Source of the DNA: Rudanella sp031411995
GTDB taxonomy: Bacteria; Bacteroidota; Bacteroidia; Cytophagales; Spirosomataceae
Assembly (NCBI GenBank): GCA_031411995.1
Contig: JANOCD010000007.1
Coordinates: 71,180-135,179, forward strand
Length of the DNA stretch: 64,000 bases
Direction of reading: 5' to 3'
Below, in pieces: positions 27,980 to 37,534 of the stretch; position 1 is the stretch's first letter, and every line of letters starts with the position of its first letter. The notes beneath the pieces were generated by a model. It searched no databases and was not told the origin of the DNA. It saw only the letters and a list, made by a program, of their open reading frames with translations. Both the position numbers and the translations under genes were made by a program.

Positions 27980-30370
27980 TTATCGTTTTGCCCCCTCCGA
28001 CGACATGGATACGGGTGCCTGCTCCGGTTTACTGCCCCAGGCCTTGTTGGGTTTAGCACCCATTTGCAACGTTAATGTGCCGCCGTTTACGACCGTTTCG
28101 TGCAACATCCACGGGCGGTCGAGCGGCTTGCCGTTCAGTTGCGCCGATTGGATATACAGGTTCTGCGCCGAGTTGTTCTTCGCGTCGATCACAAACTGTT
28201 TCCCTTTGTAATAGGCCGGGTTCAGATGCAGCGTGATTTTGGTGAAAATTGGGCTGGTAATTTCATAAAACGGCTTCGGGGTGGTGCCGCCATTGGTCGA
28301 AAACAGGCCGGTTTTCAGCAGCACCGACAAGCTGCCCATCAACCCCTGATCTTCGTCGCCACTGTAACCGTATTCGGGCGAAATGCCGCTATACACTTTC
28401 TCCACCACCTGCCGGGTCCAGTATTGCGTCAGCCAGGGCGCACCCGTGTAGTTGAACAGAAAAGCCGTTTGCATACAGGGTTGATTGCCATAGTTGATAA
28501 ATACCCGGCGCAGCTCTTCGACTGTCTCTTTGTCGTGCGATTTGCCCGACACAAAATCGTGCTTCTGCGCTTTCTCAAACGAGCTGTTTAACTTGGTAGT
28601 AAACGCTTCGCGGCCACCCATCAGCGTAGCCAACCCCTTCACATCGTGCGGAACAAACCAGGTATATTGGGCCGCATTGCCCTCTTCCCAGCCGTTGTCG
28701 TATCGCAAAATATCAATCGGCTCACCCCATTTTCCGTCCAGCGTTCGGTTCCACATCCAGCCCAATTCGGGGTTCCAGATGTTTTTGTAGTTCCCGGCCC
28801 GTTTCATAAACAGGCCATAATCGTCGGTTTTGCCCAGCGATTTCGCCATTTGCGCCAGCGTGTAATCCTGATAGGCATACTCCAAGGTTTGGGTGGAGCC
28901 ATCCTGATGAAATCCGTAGCGGGTTTTGCTCATCGGGTGCGGCACGTAGCCCCGTTCCATGTAATACTCAATCCCACCGCCTTTAAAGGTCTTGTGCTCA
29001 TACCCGGCTTTGCTCATCATACCGCCGGGGAAGTGGTTCTTACGCATGCCTTCGTAAGCTTTTTGCTGGTCGAAACCCCGAATTCCTTTCAAATAAGCAC
29101 TGACAATGAAGGGAGTAGAGGATGCGCCGGTCATTACGTAGGTATAGTTGCCGCCCGCTGGCCCGCGTGGAATCAGACCGCCATCGTCGTACATGAGCAG
29201 CATCGAGTTGACGAATGACTCGGTCACTTCGGGATAAACCAGGTGCCAGAGCGTGTTGAGCGACCATTGCGCTCCCCACATCGCATCGAAATTATGGTGG
29301 TTGAATTTGGGGTTTCCGTTGGCATCGAGCGGAATTTGTTTGATGAGCCGTTGCGGGCCGGTCATGTCGCTGTATTGGCCGTTCACGTCGGAGATGATGC
29401 GCCGTCCCTGCAAGGCGTGCCACAGATCAGTATAAAACCGGCTGCGTTCAGTATCGGTGCCGCCCTGCACCTCAATTCGGCCCAACCACTTGTTCCAGTC
29501 GGTGCGGCTTTCCTGAACGGTTTTCTCAAAATCCCAATGTGGCAGTTCGGTCTTGAGGTTGATGCGGGCCTGGGCCTCGCTCACGTAGGAAATGGCCACT
29601 TTCATCTTACGAACCTCGCCCGCTTTGGTGGTAAAACTCAGGTATGCGCCTGTGCGTTTACCCTCGACCACATCAGTAGTTGTTTCCAGCTTACCATCAC
29701 GCCAGCCATTGAACGTGTCGAATGGTTTGTCGAAAACGGCCACGAAGAACACGGTCAGGGTTTTAGGCCGTCGAATGGTGGGGGCCATAATGGCATAGCC
29801 TTCAATCTCCTGATTACTAATCTTTTTGACGTACCCTTTCTGGGTGTCGGATGGCCCCAGAAACGTGGAGAAATCGAACAGAATATGGCTTTGGGCCGAG
29901 GCCGGGTAGGTGTATTTATGAAAACCAACGCGAGTGGTCGAGGTCAGTTCGGCGGTGATGTTGTAGGCATCCAGCACCACTTTATGATAACCCGCTTTGA
30001 TCACCTCTTTCTGGTGCGAAAACCGTGAACCGTACTGATCGGCCCCTAAATGTCCGGTAAACGCCCCGGTCGTGGGCATCACCGGAATACCCGACAACTG
30101 CCAGCAGTGAACGTGGCTAAAGCACTTGATGCTGTCGGAGTTATACCGATACCCGGCACCCCAATCGGCATTGACCCCATTGTCAGGGCTGAGGTTGACC
30201 ATGCCAAACGGACGCGAAGCCGAGTTGAAAAAGAACCAGCGCGAATTAGCCGCATCGACAATCGGGTTAACAAGATCAGCGGGTTGCTTTTGGGCAAAAA
30301 CCCCCTGTCCCGAAACTAAACAAATGGCTACCAGGAGCAGCCAGAACGTGTAAGCCGTAGTGTTTTTCAT
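27980..30370 (-). CDS. glycoside hydrolase family 92 protein (exo-alpha-mannosidase family)
   Basis: 796 residues from ATG 30370, chosen because MKNTTAYTFWLLLVAICLVS begins a signal peptide; a start 19 codons upstream would place charged residues ahead of it. GH92 features: VNPIVDAANSRWFFFNSASRPFG at the N-terminus (residues around VNPIVDAA and GMVNLSPD), CFSHVHCWQLSGIPVMPTTG, the central helical barrel with WNKWLGRIEVQGG and ALQGRRIISD, INYGNQPCMQTAFLFNYTG, and the catalytic-loop region GYSGDEDQGLMGSLSVL. GH92 enzymes are calcium-dependent exo-mannosidases. The divergence of the SHVHCWQLSG segment from the usual SHTHLSG leaves substrate specificity open. It is periplasmic, the first gene of a two-gene operon with the cytochrome. 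Confidence 0.88.
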   Translation of the reverse strand: MKNTTAYTFWLLLVAICLVSGQGVFAQKQPADLVNPIVDAANSRWFFFNSASRPFGMVNLSPDNGVNADWGAGYRYNSDSIKCFSHVHCWQLSGIPVMPTTGAFTGHLGADQYGSRFSHQKEVIKAGYHKVVLDAYNITAELTSTTRVGFHKYTYPASAQSHILFDFSTFLGPSDTQKGYVKKISNQEIEGYAIMAPTIRRPKTLTVFFVAVFDKPFDTFNGWRDGKLETTTDVVEGKRTGAYLSFTTKAGEVRKMKVAISYVSEAQARINLKTELPHWDFEKTVQESRTDWNKWLGRIEVQGGTDTERSRFYTDLWHALQGRRIISDVNGQYSDMTGPQRLIKQIPLDANGNPKFNHHNFDAMWGAQWSLNTLWHLVYPEVTESFVNSMLLMYDDGGLIPRGPAGGNYTYVMTGASSTPFIVSAYLKGIRGFDQQKAYEGMRKNHFPGGMMSKAGYEHKTFKGGGIEYYMERGYVPHPMSKTRYGFHQDGSTQTLEYAYQDYTLAQMAKSLGKTDDYGLFMKRAGNYKNIWNPELGWMWNRTLDGKWGEPIDILRYDNGWEEGNAAQYTWFVPHDVKGLATLMGGREAFTTKLNSSFEKAQKHDFVSGKSHDKETVEELRRVFINYGNQPCMQTAFLFNYTGAPWLTQYWTRQVVEKVYSGISPEYGYSGDEDQGLMGSLSVLLKTGLFSTNGGTTPKPFYEITSPIFTKITLHLNPAYYKGKQFVIDAKNNSAQNLYIQSAQLNGKPLDRPWMLHETVVNGGTLTLQMGAKPNKAWGSKPEQAPVSMSSEGAKR

Positions 30371-30378
30371 AAGGTTGG

Positions 30379-30696
30379 TCAATAATTGTTTGGCGTAATG
30401 GTCAGCAGCGGCTCGCTTACGGCCCAATTCGCCGGAATCTCATACGCTACCTTACTAACAAAGGAGTAATCTTCGGTCTGGAAATGTCCCTGCATCAACC
30501 GGTTTTCCAGCGTGTTACGGTCTTTCAAGGCCCGGCTGGTGTAGGCAATCCGTTTCAGGCCCGCTTTTTTGGCCGCATCGACAACGTTGCTGTCATCCCG
30601 GATAAAAGCGGCAAGTTGGGATGGAGGCAGTTTTTTAAGCAGAAAATCAATCGTACTGGTGCCGAGTTGGCCGGTTGCGCCGGTTATGAGTATCAT
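30379..30696 (-). pseudogene. relic of an NmrA/SDR-type NAD(P)H-binding oxidoreductase gene
   Basis: The frame starts with a canonical Rossmann N-terminus (MILITGATGQLGTSTIDFLL, then AAFIRDDS). It jumps directly to a segment normally found about 100 residues in (NVVDAAKKAGLKRIAYTSRA, LMQGHFQTEDY). The frame then ends in a tail (KVAYEIPANWAVSEPLLT) that does not match the family. Intact proteins are about 285 residues; here 105 remain. The middle of the nucleotide fold and the whole substrate domain are gone, although the frame is still open. The product is unlikely to be an enzyme. Confidence 0.7.
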
Positions 30697-30847
30697 GCGT
30701 GTTGTGGTTTGATTGATGACAGGATTCACAAACCCCTGCGTTTATTTGCTCCCCAAAGGTCTGCAACAGCCAGCAGCAAGTTATAATCGAATCTACTATT
30801 GTTATAATAAAAACGTGGTTGTTGTTACCGAGCCATTCGTAAACGGA

Positions 30848-31108
30848 CTATTTCAGGGCCACTGCCGGTCGTGAAAACTCGGCAGTTGACGCGGTGAAGA
30901 TAGTTAAGCGCACCATGTTTTTTGGCTCATATCCAGCCTCGCTGACCAATTGTTCCAAATTCTGGATGGGCTGGATCAACTGGGTTCTCATGTCGGCTGT
31001 ACTTGGTTGCCCATTGGCATCAGTGGCCACCTGCCCCGAACAATAGAGCGTGCTTTCGGCCTGTTTGATGTCAACGGCCTGCACCGAATTGGTGTACTCC
31101 AGGGGCAT
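30848..31108 (-). pseudogene. truncated RidA-family gene
   Basis: Residues from the ATG at 31108 (MPLEYTNSVQAVDIKQAEST, LYCSGQVATDANGQ, NLEQLVSEAGYEPKNMVRLT) match the first two thirds of RidA-type enamine/imine deaminases. After TASTAEF the sequence switches to RPAVALK and stops. The C-terminal third, which carries the active-site arginine and closing strands of the trimer, is missing. The open frame extends further upstream across the promoter region of the divergent SusC gene, but that part is not family-like. Probably non-functional. Confidence 0.65.
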
Positions 31109-31244
31109 TGAACGGAACTGACAATCTTTTTCTTTCACAAAATAAGTTAACCCAAAGAACTGCAAACAAAATAACGTCAACACAAGGTTGGGCTGGTGTT
31201 GACAATAATTCCTGCCCGGAATTCTATACTTCTCAACTAAACGT

Positions 31245-34200
31245 ATGAAAAAAACAATACTGGTAAGCCTGATGATGGTACTCTTGGGCAGCTCCCGGCT
31301 ATGGGCACAAAACCGCGTCGTAAGCGGCACCGTAACGGAGGAGGGAACCGGCTTTTCGGGAGCTACGGTCGTCATCAAAGGCACAACCACCGGCACCGTA
31401 ACAGACGTGAACGGAGCCTTTCAGTTAACCGTACCGACCTCGGCTACCACTTTAGTTTTTTCGGCAGTGGGTATGCAAACCATCGAGGAACCCATCGGCG
31501 GGCGAACGACCATCAGTGTGCAGCTCAGGGCTGATGCAAAACAGTTAAACGAGGTAGTTATTACCGCACTCGGCGTGGAAACGTCCCGCGACCAATTTGC
31601 CTCCTCCATCTCGACCGTAGCGGGGAAAAATCTGGCAAAAACCGGCGAAACAAGCCTGCTGACTGGACTCAGCGGCAAGGTGTCCGGCGTACTGATTACC
31701 CGCAACGGGGGCGATCCCGGCGCGGGGGCCTACATCCAGATTCGGGGACAAAATACCATCAACGGCAACATCCAGCCCCTGTTCATTGTCGATGGTATGC
31801 CGGTTAGCAACGCCAGTGATAATCTGGGGACGGCAGCTGGCAACGGCATTGTGCAGCAGTCGCGCATCAACGACATCAATCCCGAAGACATCGAGCGAAT
31901 GGAAGTGCTGAAAGGGGCTTCGGCGGCAGCGTTGTGGGGTACGCGGGCGGCCAATGGTGTGATCGTGATTACGACGAAAAAAGGCCGGGACACCCAGGGG
32001 AAAGTCAATATCACGTTCAAATCGACGGTTTCATTCGACCGGGTGAACAAGATGCCGCCCCTGCAACGGACGTATGGGCAGGGGTCGGGTGGTTTGTACA
32101 GCCAGGGAAACCGGAATACGTTCGGGGATCTGATTGCCAGTCGGACGGGTGGCCCGGATACCTACATCACCGATCCCACAGCACCGGGTTATCAGGGCTT
32201 CGTAACGTTTCCCGACGGCACCAAACGGTACGCCATTGCGCCGGGTATGGCAGCCAACCCGCACGGTGGTAAGAACGCCCGCGAGACCTACGACCACACC
32301 AACGACGTGTTTCAGACGGGGCACTTCACCGACAATAGCCTGACCCTCAGCGGGGGCAACAACCGATCAACATTTCTGGTTAGTTACGCCAATCTGAATC
32401 AGGAAGGCGTAATCAAAGCGTTCAGTAACTACCGGCGCAACACGGCCCGGATTAACGTGGCGAGCCAGTTTACCGAGTGGTTACGCGCTACGGCTAACGT
32501 GGGCTACACCAAAACGGAATCATCGCGAATTCAGGAAGGCGACAACGTGGACGGGATCATGCTGGGTGGTCTTCGTAGCCCCCCCGACTTCGACAATGCC
32601 TATTCAGTGGGTACGTACACCAACCCCGCCGGTCAGGTCTTTACCAACGCCCACGTGTCGTATCGGAATCCACTGGGGCGGGATTTAAGCACTATTTATT
32701 CCAATCCCGTCTGGAACATCAACAACAATCGCAACACCAGCGACGTAGATCGCCTGATGGGGACGCTGCAACTGGATATTACGCCGGTGTCGTGGCTGAC
32801 CGTTACGGGCCGCACGGGGATCGACAATTTTACGGATAACCGACTGGAACGCTTCGCCCGCAATTCGGCCAGTCAGTTGACCGGTTACCTATCGAAAAAC
32901 TGGATCACGGAGAAGCAGTTCAACACCGATGTGTTCGCCACCGCCAACAAAACGTTCAGCAACGATTTCAGCGGATCGCTGTTGGTGGGCGTGAACTACA
33001 ACAGCCGCCGACGGGCTACCCTATCGGATGCCATCACGAACCTGATTGTGCCGACTGCTCCCGATATCCTGACCAACGCGCTCAACTCGAACCTGTCGGC
33101 GGGTAATTCAAACGCGCTGATTCGCACCTATGCCTACTACGCACAGGCGGAGATACAGGCCTACAATAGTCTGTTTCTGACCCTGACGGGCCGGAACGAG
33201 AGCGCGTCAACCTTCGGGGCTACGACCAACTCTAGTTTCTTTTTCCCCTCAGCAGCCCTGGCCTGGCAGTTTACCCAACTAAACGCTCTGGCGAACCGTT
33301 CGGTCCTCAGTTTTGGTAAACTCCGACTAACGTGGGGGCAGGTGGGCATTCAACCGCAACCATACCTGAACTTCACGACGTTTGGCCCGGCGGGGTATAG
33401 CGATATGTTCACCAGGGGCGTGTCGGGGGCCAGTTCGTTATACGGCGGGGGCTACGTACGCAGCACCACGGCAGGCAACGAATCCCTCCGCCCCGAACGC
33501 AAAACGGAGGCCGAGGCAGGGGTCGACCTGCGCTTTTTCAACAATCGGGTTAGCGTTTCAGCGACAGCCTACAGCAACCGCACCCACGACGTGATCCTGT
33601 CGCTGAACGTTCCGAGCGAGACCGGCTATACCATTCGTAACACCAACGCGGCTGAACTAGCCAACAAAGGCTTTGAGCTGGAAGCGAGTGCTGATCTGTT
33701 CCCGCGCGGTGATTTCCGGTGGAATCTGTCGGCTAATTTTTCGACAAACCGCAACAAGGTGGTTTCACTGGCCGGGGCTTCAGTGTACATTCTGCCCGAC
33801 AGCTACATGCAGAACGCATCGCTGATTCCGGGGCAACCGTTCGGCATTTTTTATTCGACCGATTTTCAGAAAGATGAGTCGGGGAACTACATCCTGGATG
33901 CGAACGGGTTTCCGCAGGGCGGCACCGGCAACGAAATCATCGGCAACCCCAACCCGACGTGGCGGGGCGGTTTGGGCAGTACGTTCTCCTGGAAAGGCCT
34001 CTCGCTCTACGCCCTGTTTGACCGCGTGGCCGGGAATGATTTTTTCAACGGCACCCGTGGCTCCATGTATAACTTCGGGGTTCACGGCGATCAGGGCAAT
34101 ACGGTGGTGGCTCCGGCTGGTGGACTGCGCGATGTGAACGGCAACACGATTGCCGCCGGTACAGCTTTCCAGGGGCAAATCAGGGATTTTGGAGCTGGGC

Positions 34201-34526
34201 CTGTCGCCATCAATCAGGCCTGGTGGCAGGGACGGGGTTCGGCCTCCAACTCGGCCTCGTACAAGCAGTTTATTGAAGACGGCAGCGTGTCGCGGCTGCG
34301 CGAGATAACCCTGACCTACAGCCTGCGCAGCCCACAGTTTCGCCGGGTCACACACCTGTCCAACGTCGATTTTGGCCTGACGGGGCGCAACCTGGTGTTG
34401 TGGACGAAGTACACCGGCACCGACCCCGAAGTGAATATCACGGGCGCGGGCCTGTCGCGGGGGCAGGACTGGTTTACCAACCCCAACACCAAATCGGTGC
34501 TGTTCTCGGTGCGGATTACGTATTAA
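31245..34526 (+). CDS. SusC/RagA-family TonB-dependent transporter
   Basis: 1093 residues. Signal peptide MKKTILVSLMMVLLGSSRLWAQ; carboxypeptidase-regulatory-like domain (VSGTVTEEGTGFSGATVV); SusC box NEVVITALGVETSRDQ; plug domain (LFIVDGMPVSNASD, VLKGASAAALWGTRAANG); barrel ending SVLFSVRITY. The VITALG box and the partner SusD type match the first pair (5828/4328), so these two systems are closer to each other than to the middle pair. It heads an operon with SusD (15-base gap) and an MFS permease (14-base gap), a complete outer-to-inner membrane import route. Confidence 0.95.
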   Translation: MKKTILVSLMMVLLGSSRLWAQNRVVSGTVTEEGTGFSGATVVIKGTTTGTVTDVNGAFQLTVPTSATTLVFSAVGMQTIEEPIGGRTTISVQLRADAKQLNEVVITALGVETSRDQFASSISTVAGKNLAKTGETSLLTGLSGKVSGVLITRNGGDPGAGAYIQIRGQNTINGNIQPLFIVDGMPVSNASDNLGTAAGNGIVQQSRINDINPEDIERMEVLKGASAAALWGTRAANGVIVITTKKGRDTQGKVNITFKSTVSFDRVNKMPPLQRTYGQGSGGLYSQGNRNTFGDLIASRTGGPDTYITDPTAPGYQGFVTFPDGTKRYAIAPGMAANPHGGKNARETYDHTNDVFQTGHFTDNSLTLSGGNNRSTFLVSYANLNQEGVIKAFSNYRRNTARINVASQFTEWLRATANVGYTKTESSRIQEGDNVDGIMLGGLRSPPDFDNAYSVGTYTNPAGQVFTNAHVSYRNPLGRDLSTIYSNPVWNINNNRNTSDVDRLMGTLQLDITPVSWLTVTGRTGIDNFTDNRLERFARNSASQLTGYLSKNWITEKQFNTDVFATANKTFSNDFSGSLLVGVNYNSRRRATLSDAITNLIVPTAPDILTNALNSNLSAGNSNALIRTYAYYAQAEIQAYNSLFLTLTGRNESASTFGATTNSSFFFPSAALAWQFTQLNALANRSVLSFGKLRLTWGQVGIQPQPYLNFTTFGPAGYSDMFTRGVSGASSLYGGGYVRSTTAGNESLRPERKTEAEAGVDLRFFNNRVSVSATAYSNRTHDVILSLNVPSETGYTIRNTNAAELANKGFELEASADLFPRGDFRWNLSANFSTNRNKVVSLAGASVYILPDSYMQNASLIPGQPFGIFYSTDFQKDESGNYILDANGFPQGGTGNEIIGNPNPTWRGGLGSTFSWKGLSLYALFDRVAGNDFFNGTRGSMYNFGVHGDQGNTVVAPAGGLRDVNGNTIAAGTAFQGQIRDFGAGPVAINQAWWQGRGSASNSASYKQFIEDGSVSRLREITLTYSLRSPQFRRVTHLSNVDFGLTGRNLVLWTKYTGTDPEVNITGAGLSRGQDWFTNPNTKSVLFSVRITY

Positions 34527-34541
34527 TCACGAAATCAACTC

Positions 34542-35972
34542 ATGAAAAAATCACTTTTCTATAAAGGAATTATCTCCCTACTGGCGATCCAGTGCCTGAG
34601 CGGTTGCCAGCGTTTGTTTGACGAACCTGACATTCAGCGCAATCCTAACGCGGTGACCGATGTGGACGTGGCCACGCTGTTAGCTGGTACCATGCTGGGC
34701 GTGTCGTTTTTGCACGAAGATACCGATGTGCGTATTGCGTCGATGTGGGCGGGCGAACTCAGTGGCCTGTCACGTGCTCATCAGGGCTTTGGTCAATACA
34801 TTGTTTCGTCGCAAAGCTTCACCTGGAGTCCGCTGTACCCGGTGGCGGGTCAGGCCCGGCTCATCCAGACCAAAGCCGACGCGGTGGGCGACAAATGGAC
34901 GAAGGGTGTGGGGCAGGTGCTGGAGGCCCTAGTCATTGCCAAAGCCACTGTCCTCTACGGCGACGTACCTTACAGTCAGGCGTTTGATGCCGCAACCTTC
35001 CCCACGCCGGTGTTCGATACCCAACCGGCCGTGTATGCGGCCCTGCAAACCACGCTCGACAACGCCATGGTCAACCTGTCGGCCACGTCGGGGCTGGCGT
35101 TTACCGCCCAGGATTTTCTCTACAAGGGCGACGTGACGAAGTGGAAAGCAGCGGCCAACACCCTGAAAGCCAGGCTCTACCTACACACTGGCGAGTACGC
35201 TAAAGCCGTAGCCAGTGCCTCGTCGGGAATCAGCAGTACGACGGGTGATATGCTCATTCCGCACGGCATGAGTCAGGGCGTTGATGTGAACCAGAATTAC
35301 GATTTCTTCCGGGTCAGCCGGGCGGGCGATACGGGATTCGATGGTGCGTATTTGCCCACGCTGCTGCGGTCGCGCATCCAGTCGGCCAATACCAAAACCG
35401 ACGAAACGGCTCTCTATAACCACTATATCAAGGTGGGCATCACCGCAACCGGCAGCTTAGACCCTAACACGACCGACGGCGCGTTCACGGCCAATGCGCC
35501 CCACCCCATCCTTACCTATTACGAAAACCAGTTGATCATCGCTGAAGCGCAAGCCCGGTTGGGCGTTCCCGATAAAGCGTTGACCGCGCTCAATACTGTT
35601 CGGGCCGGGCTGACGACGGGTTACCTCAATGGCAAAACCCTTCCGGCTGCCGGTCGGAAATACGAGGCTTATGGGCTGGATGATTTCGGCCCCGCCGGGC
35701 AGGCCAATCCCACTAAACTGGCCACCGTACAAACGGCCTTGCTGTACGAGATTGTGAGCCAACGCTATCTGGTCTTTCTGATGCAGTACGAAGCGTTTAC
35801 GGATTACCGTCGGCTGGCCAAAGCAACGCCCGTGGTGCAGTTGCCCATCCCGCTGTACACCGGCACACAAAAGCCACAACGGTTCGTTTATCCGCAAGGC
35901 GAGGTGAACACCAACCCGAACGTACCCAAACCCCTGCCGAATCAGTTTAGTCCGGTACCCATTTTTCAGTAA
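34542..35972 (+). CDS. SusD/RagB-family outer-membrane lipoprotein (SusD-like_2 type)
   Basis: 476 residues with lipobox CLSGC (MKKSLFYKGIISLL... Cys22) then DEPDIQRNPNAVTDVD. Conserved helices include VLEALVIAKATVLYGDVPYSQ, WKAAANTLKARLYLHTGEYAKAV and the C-terminal ENQLIIAEAQARLG with LYEIVSQRYLVFLMQYEAFTDYRR. It is a surface substrate-binding lipoprotein and partner of the SusC immediately upstream. Its length and motifs match the nutrient-binding lipoprotein branch also represented at 4328. Confidence 0.93.
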   Translation: MKKSLFYKGIISLLAIQCLSGCQRLFDEPDIQRNPNAVTDVDVATLLAGTMLGVSFLHEDTDVRIASMWAGELSGLSRAHQGFGQYIVSSQSFTWSPLYPVAGQARLIQTKADAVGDKWTKGVGQVLEALVIAKATVLYGDVPYSQAFDAATFPTPVFDTQPAVYAALQTTLDNAMVNLSATSGLAFTAQDFLYKGDVTKWKAAANTLKARLYLHTGEYAKAVASASSGISSTTGDMLIPHGMSQGVDVNQNYDFFRVSRAGDTGFDGAYLPTLLRSRIQSANTKTDETALYNHYIKVGITATGSLDPNTTDGAFTANAPHPILTYYENQLIIAEAQARLGVPDKALTALNTVRAGLTTGYLNGKTLPAAGRKYEAYGLDDFGPAGQANPTKLATVQTALLYEIVSQRYLVFLMQYEAFTDYRRLAKATPVVQLPIPLYTGTQKPQRFVYPQGEVNTNPNVPKPLPNQFSPVPIFQ

Positions 35973-35986
35973 GCCCAACTCCCCGG

Positions 35987-37327
35987 ATGACGACTGTTAA
36001 TCAATTACCCGCTCTTTCAGAAAATACGTTTCTACGATACATCAATTTCATTGCGCTGTATTTTGCGGAAGGGCTTCACATGGGCATGCTGTTTGTGGGC
36101 ATCCCTGCCTGGATGGCGATGCAGGGTAAAACACCGGGTGAAATTGGCGGTTTTGCCACCGCCTGTGCTTTGCCCTGGACGTTTAAATTCGTGGCGGCCC
36201 CGCTCATGGATCGCTATACGTATTTGCCGATGGGCCGCAAACGACCCTGGGTGCTTTTTGGACAAATCGGCTTGACATTGAGTTTTATGGCCATGGGTTT
36301 TGTGCCCGACCCCTTAAATAACCTGAATCTGTTTATGGGTGCCGCATTCATGGTGTCCGTTTTTGGGGCGTTGCAGGATGGGGCTACCGACGGGATGGCA
36401 GTGGATAGTATTCCGGCTCACCAACAGGCGCGGGCCAATGGGTTCATGGGTGGGGCACGAATGATCGGTAGCTCGCTGGCTCTGGCCCTGGGAAGCTGGT
36501 TATTAAGCCGTTACAACTTCACGATGGCGATGCTGGTACTGTCTGTAATGATTGGCCTGATGACGCTGGTGCCGCTCTTTCTGCGCGAACAGCCCGGCGA
36601 AAAGCTTGTACCCTGGGCAGCGGGTGCGGCCTCGGCAGAAACCAAGCGGATGCAGCTCACGAACTGGTCTATTATTTTCAACGCCCTGTTCAGTGTGTTT
36701 CGGCTGCGAAACTCCCTGCTGGTTGCATTGCTGATGTTCATCACGATGGGGTCATACAATTATTTTGAGACGCTGCTTCCCATTTTTGCCGTAAACGTAT
36801 CGGGCTGGACCAACGTGGCCTATTCCCAAGCCTTTGCTACTGCCGATCTAATTGGCGGTATTGGCGGTATGCTAATCGGAGGGTATCTGATCGAACGGTT
36901 TGGCAAGAAGCGCATGATCAATGGTTATTTTCTACTCATCATCCTGATCACTGCCGGGCTGGTTTTCCTGAAACAGTACTGGACCAATACGCCATTTATG
37001 TACGGTTTCATTATCACGTATCGGTGGCTCAATGCCTTTGCCAAGATTGGCGTTTATGCGATTGCCATGCAATGCTGCTCGAAGCGAATCTCGGCTAGTC
37101 AGTTCACTATTTTCATGACGCTGGGGGCTACCGGCTCTATGGTTGGGGCCACGCTGATTGGTCCGATGAAAGATAATTTCAGTTGGGACATCACGCTGTT
37201 GGCTTTTGTTGGTATGATTGCCCTGGCCTGGTTGATTATGCAGTTTTTAAACATCAATCAGCAGGTAGAGCAAATTACCAAAATAGAAAAGGAAAACGCA
37301 GAAAGTGGGGCATTGCTGCTAAATTAA
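35987..37327 (+). CDS. MFS transporter, AmpG/SLC33-like
   Basis: 446 residues with about 12 hydrophobic helices. The N-terminal half has YINFIALYFAEGLHMGMLFV, GFATACALPWTFKFVAAPLMDR and FGALQDGATDGMAVD. The last resembles the QD-x-x-x-D motif of AmpG and acetyl-CoA transporters. AmpG proteins import anhydro-muropeptides; this gene lies at the end of a SusCD operon, so a glycan fragment released in the periplasm is the more likely cargo here. Co-transcription is supported by the 14-base gap. The specificity is an inference. Confidence 0.82.
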   Translation: MTTVNQLPALSENTFLRYINFIALYFAEGLHMGMLFVGIPAWMAMQGKTPGEIGGFATACALPWTFKFVAAPLMDRYTYLPMGRKRPWVLFGQIGLTLSFMAMGFVPDPLNNLNLFMGAAFMVSVFGALQDGATDGMAVDSIPAHQQARANGFMGGARMIGSSLALALGSWLLSRYNFTMAMLVLSVMIGLMTLVPLFLREQPGEKLVPWAAGAASAETKRMQLTNWSIIFNALFSVFRLRNSLLVALLMFITMGSYNYFETLLPIFAVNVSGWTNVAYSQAFATADLIGGIGGMLIGGYLIERFGKKRMINGYFLLIILITAGLVFLKQYWTNTPFMYGFIITYRWLNAFAKIGVYAIAMQCCSKRISASQFTIFMTLGATGSMVGATLIGPMKDNFSWDITLLAFVGMIALAWLIMQFLNINQQVEQITKIEKENAESGALLLN

Positions 37328-37399
37328 CCGCTTATCTATCCAGCCTGCTACCGGGGACGATCCTTGCCGGGGTGGTGGTTCACCGGGCAAGCGATTCGA

Positions 37400-37534
37400 A
37401 AAAGTTTTCCTACATTATTTTTCTATACGCCCTTCTCTACGGATCATCATATAGCAACTTTACAGTTTATTAAAGACCAGTTTGAAGCCGCTGTTAAGGC
37501 CCGCCAGCTTACGTCGGCTTGGGAGAAGTATTAG
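37400..37534 (+). other. possible C-terminal gene remnant overlapping the coaD stop
   Basis: An open plus-strand frame ending at 37534 has coding-like composition in its last 30 codons (TDHHIATLQFIKDQFEAAVK, then ARQLTSAWEKY). It has no plausible start and no recognised family. It may be the tail of a lost gene. The region 37328-37530 contains nothing else identifiable. Confidence 0.3.

Noticed and set aside
31109..31396. Upstream extension of the RidA-like frame across the SusC promoter
   Set aside because: The extension overlaps the SusC start on the other strand and has no similarity to RidA.
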